From positions 124,001-188,000 of the forward strand of contig JAQFVV010000153.1 in the NCBI GenBank assembly GCA_028023455.1: DNA of 64,000 nucleotides, given 5' to 3'. Both the position numbers and the translations under genes were made by a program. Numbering within the stretch: position 1 is the stretch's first letter; each line of letters opens with the position of its first letter. Shown here in pieces: positions 10,951-24,529 of the stretch. The notes beneath the pieces were generated by a model. The model was not told the DNA's origin. It searched no databases and worked only from the letters and a program-made list of their open reading frames with translations. The DNA is from Epiperipatus broadwayi. Its lineage: Eukaryota; Onychophora; Udeonychophora; Euonychophora; Peripatidae.

Positions 10951-13900
10951 ACAAACAATAATAAAAGTTTATATCATTTTAAATATAAAGCAATATTTTT
11001 AAATATTTACATTGCAGGTTTCTACATTTGTAAACTTAATTAATTTAATTTAGTGTAGAATAATATAATAAAATATTAAAGGCCTAACTTAATTTCTATT
11101 TGTCGTATATTAAGCAGAAACCTAGATTTTTTTTTTTTTACTCTCGCATAAAAATGCCTGAATACAAAAGTCAATAATTTTTTTAAAAATTACATTGAAT
11201 AGAAAATTTGACAGGCGGTTTGTTGGATATCTTATGATGTTCAACTGATGAAGTTTAAAAGCTAGATATCAGTTTCATAAAGCTTAGTCTTTGTCTGTAT
11301 TGTTACTGTCTGATGAGAATAGAGATTGCTAATCATCATTTATTTCAATTAACTTGAATATCAACAGGAGAAAGAAATGCCAGTTTCAGAAGTATTAAAA
11401 ACCTGAGAATTATTCTTTCAGTCAACACAGGAAAACACTTTCTGATAACTTTCTATTTTCTGTTCTTCAGCTCTGTTTAATCAATTAATTTTTATCATTT
11501 CATAATGATATTATATATCATCCTCAGTGCATTTAAATTTAATATTACATGAAGAAATTATAATAGAAATAGTATCATATTACATTCATCTAAAAGTCAT
11601 TTAAATTACTTTTTTTTTACTTTTTGCAAAATTACTGTCATTAAGATACAAGCAAAACATTAGCATTTAATAAAATAATTTCTAAATCATATTAACAATT
11701 CTTATGTATATAATAATAATATAATTTAGAAATAGAATCATATATTAACAATTCTTATTTGTATAACAATGTAATTTAGAAATAGAATCAACGTAAATAA
11801 TTTATAATATCCATTATATACATATGTAGAATCTTGCATAATACTGATTAATTCATATGTATGATCTACCCATGCTCAGCCATTTGTATTTAGACAAATG
11901 AGCTTTTGAAATTCTGAAGTCCTAAAAAAATATAAATTGTGTTTTAGTTAGCTATATATCCAATAGTAATTGATAATGGTTATTTAACTATTATTATCTG
12001 GACTATTTTTGATCAAATGAATACTAGAAAACTGACTATAAAAGGATATAAATAGGATTACAATATAGTGTATCATTAACCATTTGCAAAGAAGATGTCT
12101 TATTTTTAAGATAATAAGCTCCTGATTCCTTTGATTTTTATGTAAATAAAGAACATACCAGTCTTTAAATAACCGTTTGTAAAATAAAGTTCTTTCTACA
12201 TCTCTTCCTTCCTCATAGATGAACAATGGAAGAGAAGTAATAACTTACCAGACTTACCAATTTCCAAATTGTGAAGAAAAACTTTTCATTTTTGTTTTAT
12301 CATTTAATTAAGACTAACTAGATACCCATTTACTGATCAATATTGAATGGTTATTTAAATAAACTGCAGGCTTTCTATATATAAAAAATCCTGATTAAAA
12401 TCTGAAAAAAATATGTTTTTCTATTCTGGTTTTGAACTCTGGTCACAAATATATCAGAAAGATGTGCCATAATTGCACTATGAAATCCTTTCACAATTAA
12501 AAATGTATTAATAATTAGTTTTATAATTTTACACTATCATAGCTTTAAACATCAGTGCTTATTCAATTTTTAATACAATTCTTTGAGGAAAAAATGTCAT
12601 AGGTTATATCAAGATAATTCAAGCTACTACAAATAATGATAAATGTTAGTACTTTGTCACAATACTATCAATGACTGTATTTTATGAATGTAAAATATAA
12701 TTATATATCACTTGAGTTCTGTCTAAAACATTTTATTAACCAAAAAGTTAATGTCACACAGAAGTTTGTTGGTATGAGAAATAATCTCAGCTTTCAGTTT
12801 AATTAATGGACATGTTTATCTAATTAAATATGGTTCATGAAATTTAGATATGACACTTTTAGAAAAGCATCCTAATAACTTTTTTATTCAACTTCAACTC
12901 TTTCAATAATTTTTTTCTCATTTTAATTATCCTATATTTTTTTTGCAACTATTTTTGTCAATTCTTTTGAAAAATATAGCATCTTTTAGCTATTACATAT
13001 TCAAAAAATAAGTTTTTGACAATATAGTCCAATTTAGTTCTCTACATATGAATAATAAGTCTTTTTATTAGTGATAGCCAAAAAATCTCTGATAGAAATG
13101 AAGGCAATTCTGGGATGTGATACCAATTAGTTAATGCTTTTCAAACTGATAAAAAATACATTCACAGTGTCAATGCTCTAAAAAATTCTCAACTTTACAT
13201 ATCCATATTTAGTGATTACTTTTCCATTTATATAAAATTGTCATAGTATTAAGTTTTATTCTAGAGTGAACTTTGCTGGACAAATACTGCCACTCATCAT
13301 TGACATCTACTGATATATAATTTCATTCTACTTTTTTATAACTTTTTTATTAAGCCAATTCATACTTCTTGATTTTCACATTAATTTTAATACACATTTG
13401 TATAAAAATTTTAAATAAGAATATATCACTGTCTTCTAATTATTGAAATATGTAATTCAAGATTCTGAGAAATTATAAACAACTTACACAATGCATTTCA
13501 TTTAACTTAAACTTATCATTTGATGCAAGTTTTTATATACTGATATTCATTATTTATCCAAAAATATTACATTGATTTAAATTATAAACATCCATTTAAC
13601 AATTCATGTACATATGGATATTACCATTATTATGCTACTCCGCATCAATGACTATTAATCATGTTTACGTCTGAAATCATTAGTATGTTTTTATCTCAGA
13701 TATATAATTTAGGTTTACATTATAAACTATTTTTTTCTAATACAAATCAATGCATGATTTCTTAATATACATTTTCTACACATAAACCTAGGTGTATATT
13801 AAATAACTTTTAAAGAAATTCATAATGATTCAACATTATTTATTTAAATATTTACCCCAAGATACCAGAAAAATGTAAACAGTTTATAAGAAGCATTTTG

Positions 13901-15531
13901 TTTAAATTAAATTCAATAGGCAGTCATAATTATTTACATACCCAACATCACTTACTATTGTGCATCATTTCTCGAAGAACATCATATTGATTTAAATTAT
14001 AAGAATCATTAATTTGGACATATTTGGAAAACCTTATTAAATTACTTCCTATTTAATACTTATAAATCATTTTAAAATATTCAGTTAATATATCACTGCC
14101 TGATTTAGGGAATAACAGAATGGCAGATTCTGAAACTCAAAGTTTATGGTCCATGGAACCAGTTCTGTTACTCCCAATGCATGAACTTCATATGATGTAA
14201 TCTATTTCTATAATCATTTTTAAATACAGCTTGTTCATTTAATTGATTTGAGCCCAAGATTTTCTATAGATGAATTGTAATAATCTTAATAAAGATTTTG
14301 TATATAACTAGATATAAGTTTAATAGTTCTACACTTTTTAATATTTTCTTTTTCATATATTTTTTATCAAGAATACATGTGCATTCTTACAATCTTAGAT
14401 ACATTTTTATAATTTAGATGTTAAGTATATAACTTTACCAACAGTTGTATTTTTCACCTGCTTCTTTTAAGATATTGTTAATAATTTTTCCATAACTGAA
14501 AGCTTTCAATTTTGCATAGATTTAATTGAATGTCTCACTTCTTCACCTATATTTCTTATCATTTGTCATAATTGTAAGGGCTGTTTTTTTTATTTTTCTT
14601 TACTATAATATAGCTCTTTATAAAACTATTCATCATATTTCAGGGGTGTATCTCTATTTAGTAATAGTGTTATTTTTTCTTTTTACTTCTGACAAAAACT
14701 TCTTTCAAAGCCAAGATATCATGTTACACTTTTGAGATATTTTTAACTTAAAATATTTTTTTAGTTCACAGTTTTCTTCTTATATCACCATTAACATTTT
14801 CTTATAATTTTTCAGAATTTGATATTTTTAAATGAATCATTTAAAAATATTTACATATTTCTAATTTTCTTAACATATTGCCTTGTCTTAATTGAAAATT
14901 TACTGGTAAATTTATGTTTATTCTATTATCTATCTAAAACATCTCCTAGTTTTTTATTTAACCTTTTTCCAAGTCTGAAATTTTAATGAGTCTGTTAATA
15001 TTTTGTAAGCTTAAGATTAAATTCACTGAAACATATCTGATGGTTAGGATACCAACTAATTAAACTGTCTTTCTTATTCACTTTTGTCTCTTTAATTTAA
15101 TTTTGACACATATAACATTTCTTGTGTCAAATCTATTAAGTAAGTTCAGTAAAATACATAATTTGTGTTATTCAAAATATAATTGAGCTCTCTTATATTT
15201 TTACTTGGATGATTCCATGTCTATTTTAACTTTCAGTCCCCCCCCTCTCTATTGCCATATCCAAATTTACCAATAGCACATTTATTTTCAATATTTTTTT
15301 TCAATTCTAACATTCTTTTGTTGTAATTTTTAACATTCTAATTAAAAACATTCTGTAAATTAAGATCCTCTATTTTTTCATCAGAATGAAAACTTGTTGG
15401 AATATAAACTTAAGTTATATACATTTCTTATCTTCCACTAATTTTGAATAACTAATCTAGCTATTATATCAGATATATATGATAAACAAAACAAGTTATA
15501 AATTTCGTAACTTGCTTTTAGCTTGCATTTT
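10951..15531. other. AT-rich stretch, no gene recognised
   Basis: Mostly unstructured AT DNA with one possible SINE relic at 12426-12485. Short open frames (for example 11984-12226 on the minus strand and 14526-14735 on the plus strand) have low-complexity composition and no recognisable motif. Confidence 0.5.
12426..12485 (-). repeat. Degenerate tRNA-derived SINE relic
   Basis: On the minus strand TAGTGCAATTATGG resembles an A box. AGTTCAAAACC (complement of 12428-12438) resembles a B box. They are spaced as in a tRNA. The relic at 52822-52875 has the same B box. Confidence 0.45.
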
Positions 15532-15835
15532 ATGATCACTAGATGGAGCTTCACCAATAGCTCCTATCAAGCTTTTATTTACATAAACGCCAAGAGAAAT
15601 AGAATTCAATATCTATTTTGTTGTTTTTTTTTGTTTGATAAATGCTGATTTTAGAGTTGGTATTTAGATCTAGTTTCTAGTCTCCCTACCCTTCACTTAT
15701 ATGAGCCAACTAGTTCAAAACCAGCTGGTCTGGAGGTAGAGACAATGAAAGAAATATTGAATTCTATCTCTCTCAATGTTTATGTAAACAAAAGCTTGTT
15801 AGGAGCTATTGGTAAAGCTCCATCTAGTGATCATA
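15532..15835. mobile_element. Foldback MITE with about 82-bp terminal inverted repeats
   Basis: The left arm (15532-15612) starts ATGATCACTAGATGGAGC and ends AGAATTCAATAT. The right arm (15754-15835) is its reverse complement with few mismatches. The interior of about 140 bp has no coding capacity. The arms share CCAATAGCTC and CAAGCTTTT with the repeats near 33.5 kb and 40.4-41.1 kb, so these may be one superfamily. Confidence 0.85.
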
Positions 15836-16035
15836 TCTATATATTATGTTTTTACTTTTTTTTCATCTGCTGAGTTTCTTACACATATTAATGAGCAGCC
15901 CATCCATGTTCATTTAGTATATAAATAAACACATATTAGTAGTAACTGCAATAACAAGGATAAAAACAGTATATCTAAAAAATTGTTTTTTATCTTATAT
16001 ATATTATAACATTAGTTTAACTTATGCCATAAATA

Positions 16036-16936
16036 GATTTTTTGGTAGTGATGTAGAATGCCTTCAACGCCATTTTGAATTTTATAACTCACCCAAAATC
16101 CCCACTGATACATTCAAGCAATAAATGACATTGATTATCAACAAGCATACTGATCGTGAATGTCATATTATATAATAATTGTACATTATTTTTAAATTTA
16201 ATGTATTTGTAATCATCTAGCCAATTTAAATTAATCTGTGATCTTTATCTTTTAGTTAAGAAACAAAGTATTGAAAAAAATCTTAAACTAGTTTTTGGTC
16301 AACACAAGTGCATATACTATGTAAATATGTATTAGCTAACTACTAAAAACAATATTAATAAGATTATGGAGTTTATATTACTTTTAAAAAAAATCTTCAA
16401 GTGACTACAGTAGCGAACAAAGAATTTCTGATAAGAAAAAATTAAAATTCTATTATTTGTAAAAAATAATATGCTGTATTTTATATTTTATAAGTTATAA
16501 TCTTTTGGCATATAAAAATAGGTTAATTAGATTTTTATTTTTTTTAAAGTAGAAAATGTAAATTGTCTTTTGATTTGTTTCATAGGCTTATAACAAATGT
16601 AAATTGCATTTTGATTTTTGAAAGATTTATGTAAATTGTGATAACATAGATTAATACAAAATGTTTACTCACATTATTTGATTTTGATTTTTTATTAAAT
16701 ATTAAATATTGATCAAAATTAGGATTTTGATTTTTAAATACTCGATGACAATTGTAGACTTTGCATTTTGATTTTTCAATTAATGATGAAATTTTTAATT
16801 TTGTAACCATTGTTTTTTGAAGCCACATATTGATATTTGATGTCATTTTATTGCTTGAATGTGTCAGTGGGGATTTTGGGTGAGTGATGAAATTCAAAAT
16901 GGCATCGAACACATACTATATCAGCACTGATTTTTT
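16036..16936. mobile_element. Inverted-repeat element of about 900 bp
   Basis: About 105 bp at 16036-16140 is the reverse complement of 16832-16936. Shared blocks include CCATTTTGAATTT, ACTCACCCAAAATCCCCACT and ACATTCAAGCAATAAA. The interior is AT-rich. A minus-strand open frame (16580-16912) starts inside the right arm and encodes Lys/Asn-rich peptide units. No transposase motif is visible, so this is probably a non-autonomous element. Confidence 0.8.
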
Positions 16937-17881
16937 ATGATAGTTCACATGATAATATTTGATAAAAAATGTATTAATCTTTATTATATTTGTTGAGATC
17001 TCAGCTGTTTGTTTTAGGTTACTGATAATACCACTTATGACAGAGTCATACAGTTGACTTTTTCATCAAATATTGCTATTTAAAAAATTATAAAAAAAAA
17101 TATACTGATAATTTAATATAAATTAATATTATTTAAAATTGTTAAAGATAGCATACTAAATGATGAATTTAAAAAAAAACACTGGATTTAATTTATCACC
17201 AAAATTTACATTAGTTGATATCATCTTATCCAAAATATGATTACATCACATACAAAAGAATAAAGTCATACTATCAGAAAATCAATAAGTAATCCCATAA
17301 AAAAGAAAATAAATGTATTTTTATATAAATAATAAAACATTAAATTTTAAAAAGAATGATCATATATTCTTAAAAAATAATTGAAAATTGATTTCACCTT
17401 ATTTTAGTTTCACAGAAAAAATTCAGTAGTGTACTAATGCATAAACATCTTGATAAAAAAAAAAAGTGATTGCATCTACAAAACACTTATAACAAATTAT
17501 TTAGTGAAATATTTAAACATTTTAGTAAAAGTATTGATGGTGACAATGTTAATATTTCAATCATAATACATGTATGTGTGAAATTTACAATTGTGAACTT
17601 AAAAAATCGTGACAATTATGAAAGCACTGAACATTAAAAAATATATACTGATATAGGAAATAATATTTGTTTATCATGAAAAGTCTATAGTAATTATTGC
17701 AGTTTATTTAAAATTACATCTTGGTAGTTTGTCATTATAACTATTAATGTAAAAAATATTAAAACAGAGTTTAAATATAAAATTTAATAAGATTTATTGT
17801 ACCAAGTATACTTTCAAAAGTTTTGTAACATATTCATGTTCTCAGCAGGCTAACCATGAATATGACCCAAAAGTGTTAAAA

Positions 17882-17970
<89 letters not shown>

Positions 17971-18237
17971 GTTCTCTTACTGTTTTATTTCCTTAAGTTT
18001 ATTGTAATTATTTATAAAACTAATATTTTTATGTTGTCCATATTATTTCATATTATATTATTATAATTTAATTAAATGTGTAAATCCCTGAAGAAAAAAT
18101 ATACTTTCAAAATATATTTAATAAATGTTTGTATTTAATATGGTTTATAGTATTTATGTTGCCTACAATGTTTATAAGCCTATAGTTTTATATTGTCAAC
18201 AAAATGGACATATATGTATAATATTTGAATTGTTATT
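16937..18237. other. AT-rich stretch with a (TA)n tract, no gene recognised
   Basis: Nothing beyond homopolymers and the (TA)n run at 17883-17969 was seen. Confidence 0.5.
17883..17969. repeat. (TA)n microsatellite, about 43 units
   Basis: Uninterrupted alternating TA. A tract this long is likely to be length-polymorphic and prone to assembly error. Confidence 0.95.
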
Positions 18238-18325
18238 TTATTTCAGCCACACTTCCCCTTTTGAATTTTTGGGCGGCAAAAATTCAAGCTTTTCATTATT
18301 TAAAGGGGGAATGTGGCTGAAATAA
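18238..18325. mobile_element. Tiny nested-hairpin element (88 bp)
   Basis: The outer arms are TTATTTCAGCCACACTTCCCC and its reverse complement ending GGCTGAAATAA at 18325. Inside is a second, perfect 11-bp hairpin: TTGAATTTTTG at 18261-18271, loop GGCGG, and CAAAAATTCAA at 18277-18287. The whole unit is one extended stem. It looks like a miniature inverted-repeat element. A structured transcript is an alternative. Confidence 0.7.
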
Positions 18326-18329
18326 TATT

Positions 18330-19169
18330 GCTATGGGGTGTTTCAAAAATTTAAAAAAAATTTTAACAAGCATTATGCATTGTTTCTATACGTAACAAGC
18401 TTTTAAATATCTTATTACTTGCCAAATATGTAACACTGATAATATAAAGCTATTCACTGAACAACCAGGTCCAAAAACATTACTATGATAACTCACAAAG
18501 AAAATCCACAAAAAATAATTTTAAATAGATAATTACCATTGTTTGTTATATCAATGCCAATTTAGATTGTGAATTAGCATAGTAATGATTTCAGATTTGG
18601 TTGTTGTATAATTACGTTTATATATATTGTAGTGGTATACAATATGCCTTTACATTAATTAAAAATTAAAATAAAAACTTAAGTTGGTAAATGAAAACTA
18701 AAAGCTAAAACTAGAGTTGTTAAATGTATATATATTCACACAGATGCAAAATTTTAAAAGTATTTTTTTTTTTAAATAATAAAAAAAAAGTATTTGAACG
18801 TACTTTTTTTTATAAAAAAAAAAGGTAAAGATCAAAATATAAAATATTTTTAGTAAAAAGTAACATAAATGAAAAAAGATTCCTATGTAATCTCAGTAAA
18901 TGGAAATGATTGTGTTATTAATTATCGAAAAGCAAACTAGCCCTTGGGGCTCTTATATTAAAAAAGTCAGATGAAAGATATAGATAAGAGAACAAAAAAG
19001 AGTAAATGTCCAATAGAAGCAGCAACCAACACTCAGACCTTAATGAAAATTTGGAACAGGAAACCATGTTTAGTGAATCTGGACGATTGGTATAAAAAGA
19101 AAAAAAATATTCATATTAAAACAGTTCCAGCTTGATTTTTTTGAGAAGGGTGATAAGATGCACTTTTTA
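18330..19169. other. No secure feature; possible LINE 5' remnant at its end
   Basis: AT-rich DNA. The part from about 18890 may be the decayed endonuclease end of the LINE that follows, but no clear motif could be read. Confidence 0.35.
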
Positions 19170-21110
19170 GAAACATTCTAATGAATTTAAATTAGAACTT
19201 GCAAATTGTTTTGAAATACTAGCAGATTTGAACATGATTCTGATTTGAATGAAATCAATCAGAATATAACTGATACACTTTTAAAAACTGCAACAAAGAT
19301 AGCTAGTGGGGAAAAGGAGCAATTGATCAATATTTTTTTTTACTGATTCTAGAGAATTTATGAAGAAAAGAAGGAATATTAAAATATATAAAAATGATGC
19401 ATTAAGAAGGATTACATATCTCAAATTTTGTAAAATAGAGCAAAAAACAGTTAACAATATTATAAGAAAGTATAATTGTGAACTAGCAAGGAAAGCTATA
19501 AAAGAGAATAAATGTCTCAAAAATGTAAAACATTTTGATATTGGTGGGAAACTTATGTCTGCAATAAGAAAAAAGATAAAACTATTACTAAAAAAAGAGA
19601 TGACATCAAGAAATGGATAGTAGAGTTCTTATTACATAGTTACAAAAAAACAAATACCATCTAAAAATATTACATTAGAATTGCCCAGAATTTTAAATGT
19701 AGAAAGAAAAGATCCATGTAATGATGGAATTATAATTGATATCTTAACAAAAGCAGATGAAAAATAGAAATAATTTGGCAAAATTATACAACTCTCTAAT
19801 GTTATGTACCAGATGATTGGAAGAATGCAGTATTAATATTAATATTTAAAAAAGGTGATAAGGAAGATATTAAAAATTATGGAGCTATCAGTCTTGTGCA
19901 ATATTTTAACTAAGATAATTACAACTCATCTACAGAGATCTTTGGATTTCACCCAACCAAAAGAATAAGCTATATTTACAGTAGTTTTATTATAGTGTAT
20001 TATATCCAATTATTGAGAGAAGTTAATATAAAAAACCAATGACTATGAGTTTCATTATTCTTTGTATTTGTAGATTATGAAAAGGCATTGATATTATAAG
20101 CATTTATTCAGTGATTAAAACATTGGATCATCAAGATATATATCCAAGATATTGTCATATTCCAAAAAATATTTTAAAAATGGAAAGACCAACAATTCAT
20201 TTGCATAAATGATACTAGGAATGATAACATTGAGAAGGGTGTAAGACAGGATGACTCTATATCTTCAAATGTTTTACAGCAGTGCTGCTAGAAGTATTTT
20301 GTGGTTTAAAATGGGAAACTTAAGGAATAAAAGTAAATGGAGATTATTGAAGTCATTTAGATTTTGCAAATGATATACTTGTTTTTTCAAATAGTGTTTC
20401 ACAGCTTCAGGAAATGGTGCAAGAGTTATCAGATGAAAGTAAGAAAGTAGGACTAGAAGTAAACATTAAAAAGTCTAAAGTAATGTTCAATGGATTTTTT
20501 CAAAAGATGAAAATAAAGATTTATAATGATGAGTTAGAAGAAGTTAAAAACTATATATACCTTAGTCAGATGGAAAATTAATCATAGAATTAAAGTTGGT
20601 TGGAGTTCTTTTGATAGAAATAACAATACTAAAAGGAAATATGCCTAGGTGTTTGAAAAGGATGGTTTTTAATAAATGTGATTTACCAATTTTTACTTAT
20701 GGATTTAAGACTTGAAGACTTAACAGAAGAGCAATGAAGAGACTTTAGATCACTCAAAGAAGTAAGGCAAGGTGCATGTTAAGAGTAATAAGAAGAGATT
20801 GAAAATGAAATACATGGTTAAGAGAAGAAACAAGTATTACTGAGATCATTGAAAGTATTAAGTGACTGAAGTGGAGTTGGGTTGGACATATTGCTGGAAG
20901 AGATTATATAGATGGACAGTTGAAATCTTAAACTGCATTTCAAGATATTATAAAAGACCCAGAAAGTGTCCACATGTGAGATGGATGAAATAAGAAAGTT
21001 TGCAGGGATGATGTGGAGAATAGAGTTTAGAGATCTTAAAAGATAGATTAAAATTGGAGATACCTTCAACCTGCAGTGGACTGATAATGGTTAACAATGA
21101 TGATCATGAT
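19170..21110 (+). mobile_element. Decayed endonuclease-RT LINE (RTE-like), RT to 3' tail
   Basis: Translation in changing frames gives recognisable pieces. FMKKRRNIKIYKNDA and RKYNCELARKAIKENKCLK are at 19360-19520. NVERKDPCNDGIIIDILTKA is at about 19700. [18 protein letters not shown] (RT motif region) is at about 19845. FVDYEKAL, from an original DYEKAFD, is motif A near 20065. HLDFANDILVFSNS at about 20354 is motif C. MVQELSDESKKVGLEVNIKK follows, with LKWSWVGHI near the C terminus. The 3' end is an ATGATGATCATGAT tail. Many stops and frameshifts make it inactive. In motif C the first catalytic Asp is Asn. The clade (RTE-like) is inferred from the tail and protein style. Confidence 0.85.
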
Positions 21111-21564
21111 AACAATATATATATAATGCCAGCTTCTTTATCAGACTATTTAGACTGTTTCAAATAACCATTTATCTACAATTCCTTAGATCTTATAGAG
21201 TTAGAAGATCTGTCAAATAATATTATTAATGCTGAAACTCAAATTAAGCATAGAAGTAAACACTGTCAATTTTAGAATGAATATTTGTTTTCATGTTTAT
21301 CTTCATATCTGCAAGATGTAAGGTAACATTACTTAAATTGACATTGGTTTGATAAAGAGGTTGGCACAGTAATACTAATAGCATTTTAAAAAGTGGACAT
21401 TCCAGTACTTACATATAGTTTGAAGAACTGTATTTATTGGTCATTATATGTAAGAATGTAAGTTAAAGTGATAAAATAATAAAATACTATGAACTCATTG
21501 TATTTTCATTTTTTTCTAATTTATATCATGGTTTGTTTAGTGTAATAGATTGTTTTATTTTTAG
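21111..21564. other. Intron sequence upstream of the first recognised exon
   Basis: Non-coding AT-rich DNA ending in the pyrimidine-rich acceptor TTTTATTTTTAG at 21564. No exon for the preceding part of the phosphatase domain was found upstream in the window. Confidence 0.6.
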
Positions 21565-21690
21565 AGCTGTGCACAGTATTGGCCAGAAAGAGGCTCCATA
21601 ACATGTGGAGTGTTCCGAGTGGAGATGGCAGCTATAGAACCCATGGATAATGTCATTGTTAGGACTTTTAAGTTATATTGTGGTAAAAAG
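21565..21690 (+). CDS. Receptor-type protein tyrosine phosphatase, D2-domain exon (partial gene)
   Basis: This internal exon is 126 bp, 42 codons, phase 0 at both ends. The translation contains CAQYWPERGS and then VFRVEMAAIEPMDNVIVRTF. The QYWP motif followed by a beta-strand segment is typical of the phosphatase fold just before the WPD loop. It is preceded by a good acceptor (TTTTATTTTTAG) and followed by a GTGAGA donor. It reads in frame into the exon at 38044. The style is closest to the D2 domain of MAM-containing receptor phosphatases (vertebrate PTPRK/M/T/U), which sit in the plasma membrane at cell contacts. Subfamily is an inference. GC content is clearly higher than in flanking DNA. 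If the acceptor were the next AG the exon would start at 21567. Confidence 0.88.
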
Positions 21691-24160
21691 GTGAGAAATT
21701 TATATATTTTTTAATATTCTATAATTTAATAATAATATAAGTAAAAGCTCCTACAATCAGGAAAACTGCCTATTTTGTCAACTTATAAAATCAAACAGAT
21801 TGTGTTGTTTTTGCAGAGATTTAAAATAAGAGAGAGGCTTTAGTATAGTGTTTGTTTAATTAATTATTATGCATATATAGTAAATATATAACAATTTAAA
21901 TTATAAATTTTGATTATTTTTACTTACTTATTTTTAAAGATACTGTAATTTTATTTTTAATTTTTTATTTTTGCTTATTTGTTTATCATTCACCTGATTA
22001 GGAGCTATGATTTATTTTATTTTTTGTTTGTTTATTTATTTATTTATATTAGATATTTTATAAGCATTTTTATTATTATTTAAAAAAAAATGTTTACTCA
22101 TCTGTATTTTTGAATAATAGTTTTATTTTTATTATTAAAATTTGCATGCATTTAGTAATTATTTTATTTTATTTTATTTTTTTAATATTAACTTAGTTTT
22201 GTTTTTCTGTTTATTTAACTTTTCTAATTGCATTTTATTTCTTATTCCAACGCATTATTCTTCAGATTTGCTGCACTTCTGCCCTCTGTGACTAAGCCAT
22301 TCGCTGTAAAAATTGTCTTGCGATTTTTGGTTTTAAATTAAAATTACTTTTTAAAAATATCTCCTTTCCCAACTAAACCTTTTTTTCCCTTATTTGTTTG
22401 TTTAAAATTAAGTGGATTGACGTTTTTTCACCCTTCAGTAATAAAAAAAAAATCTAGAACTATAAAGTTATTATTTGCTACAATTATATTTATTTTTATA
22501 ATACATTAATAGATTGTAAATCTTTAATTAAAATTTGTTTATATGCTTGATTTAAATGTGTATAGGTCAAGTTATTTAAAATCATGTGATTTGTTTGGAA
22601 AATATTTAATAAATATTTTCGATTGTTACCCACATAAAATTATTTTTATATATTTCAATTTTATCTTTCATCAGCAAATATTCAATTTATTTTAAAAGTT
22701 TTTGATATCCTTAATTTTCTAAATGAATTAATTGCTTTCTTAATCTTAATGGAAATCCACTCCTATAATTTCTTTCCTCCTTTTATATTTTTTGTTTTTA
22801 GGCTGGTTCGTTGTAATCTTAATAAGTTTGCTAATTAAATGTTAAAATGCAGAATATGATAAATAAAAATCAGAGGTGTGCTTATAATCATCCGTTTTTG
22901 CCTAATAATTAAAACTTTATAGGGTGTTAAATCTTTAGTTATTCATTTTATTTTTTTGACCGTTCTAAATTATTGTCTTTTTTTCATTAAAAAAAATAAA
23001 TTTTAAATACTCATAAAATAATGCAGCCTACTGATTTTCTTTTTACTTAAAAAAAAAGGTCAAGGTAATATAACGGATATTAATAAGAATATAATATTTT
23101 AAAATAAAAATAATATTTTAAATAGAAATTCAAATGCAGAAATAAAATTATTTGTTAGTAATATTATAGACAATAAATTATGTTAATTTATAATGTAACA
23201 ATGTAATTATTATAAAGGGAAAAAATAAATCTCTCTCTTTTATTTTTATACTTTCTTAATGTATCAGAATTTCAAATCTAATTAGAGCTCATTTTAATCT
23301 TCACATTACGTTTTTTATGTTTTCTGTTTTGTTCTTGTTTGTATGATGTGTGTCTGTGTGTACATTCATTGTATGTTTTACTTACTACGCCATCATAAAA
23401 ATGTAGCATTTGTTTTTTCAAAGCTTATAGCTGATGCTATAATGGGCCTTTTAAATACTAGTAAGATTAAAGAATCTTACATTATTTTTTGCTGTTACTT
23501 TATTAATTATATATTTTGTATTACTTATTGTAAATAGAAAAATTATTTAAAAAAAAGAAATTTATATATTACTTTGAACCTTTGGATTACATGGGAATGC
23601 AAATCTTTTTTTCATAATTTATTCTTCTTCTTTATAGCTGCAAATAAATAGCACTGAATTTATAATTAGAAGGAAGTAATCTAAAAGCTAAATAAAGATA
23701 ATCATTAATAAATTAAGCAAAACAGTGCGTTATGTTTATATTTCTCAATTGATTATAGTGAGTCAGACCCTGTTATCATTATTATTAATCAGTTAACATC
23801 GTTTTTACTTTTTGTTTTTGATCAATCTAATATTAAAAATTCTAATATAAAAAATAAAATTAGTATTAGGTAATTGTTTATATATTATTTTAAATAAATA
23901 AAAATTAAATAGAGGTCATAAAATAATTTTATCATTTAAATGATAAACTCTGATTACTATTTAAATAAATGTATTTAATTTTGTAGCAAAATAATCGCCA
24001 TGAATCTAGTTTATATGGGGCAAAAAAAAAAAAAAAAAATCAAAGAAAAAATAAAATCAACAATATTCACTATTATTTTTAAAATATAAACTTTGTAACA
24101 TTTATAGCAAATGTTAGATCCAATGGCAGTTTTTTTATCAAGTGTTTATGTAGATTAGTG

Positions 24161-24529
24161 CAGTGGTTCTCAATCTTTGTAGATGTGTGGAACACATTTC
24201 ACTTAATATTTTTTGCAACACGACTAATATACAAAAATTCAAAATTATAAAGATATTATTATATCTTGACTGTTTGAAAATAATAAACAGATAATATAAA
24301 TTCAGATTATATGAACAACGATATATGTGTGTCGCTTCAGGTTACACATAAACTGATCATGCTGCACACAGGCAGCCACAGCACATAGATACAGCCAGTC
24401 ATACAAAAAATACATGGCTGCAATATCACAGAGCTATCTACTATTATTTCTACAATTTTTGTTCATGGAAGACATAAAGCAGATTCATGGAACACCAGTG
24501 TTCTGTGGAACAGGCTTTGAAAACGATCG
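24161..24529. mobile_element. hAT-type MITE with 8-bp target-site duplication
   Basis: It begins CAGTGGTTCTCAATC, the classic hAT terminal sequence. It ends TTTGAAAACGATCG, a degraded inverted copy. It is flanked by GATTAGTG (24153-24160) and GATTAGTA (24530-24537), a 7 of 8 match as expected for a hAT target-site duplication. At 369 bp it has no transposase. Confidence 0.8.

Noticed and set aside
11300-11345. Another CTGATGA hammerhead box (CTGATGAGAATAGAG)
   Set aside because: No complementary stem II and no GAAA at the right distance.
18125-18325. Plus-strand open frame of 66 codons
   Set aside because: It runs through the 88-bp nested-hairpin element and has no motif of its own.
20818-21069. 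Minus-strand open frame of 83 codons
   Set aside because: Antisense of the LINE C-terminal tail on the plus strand.
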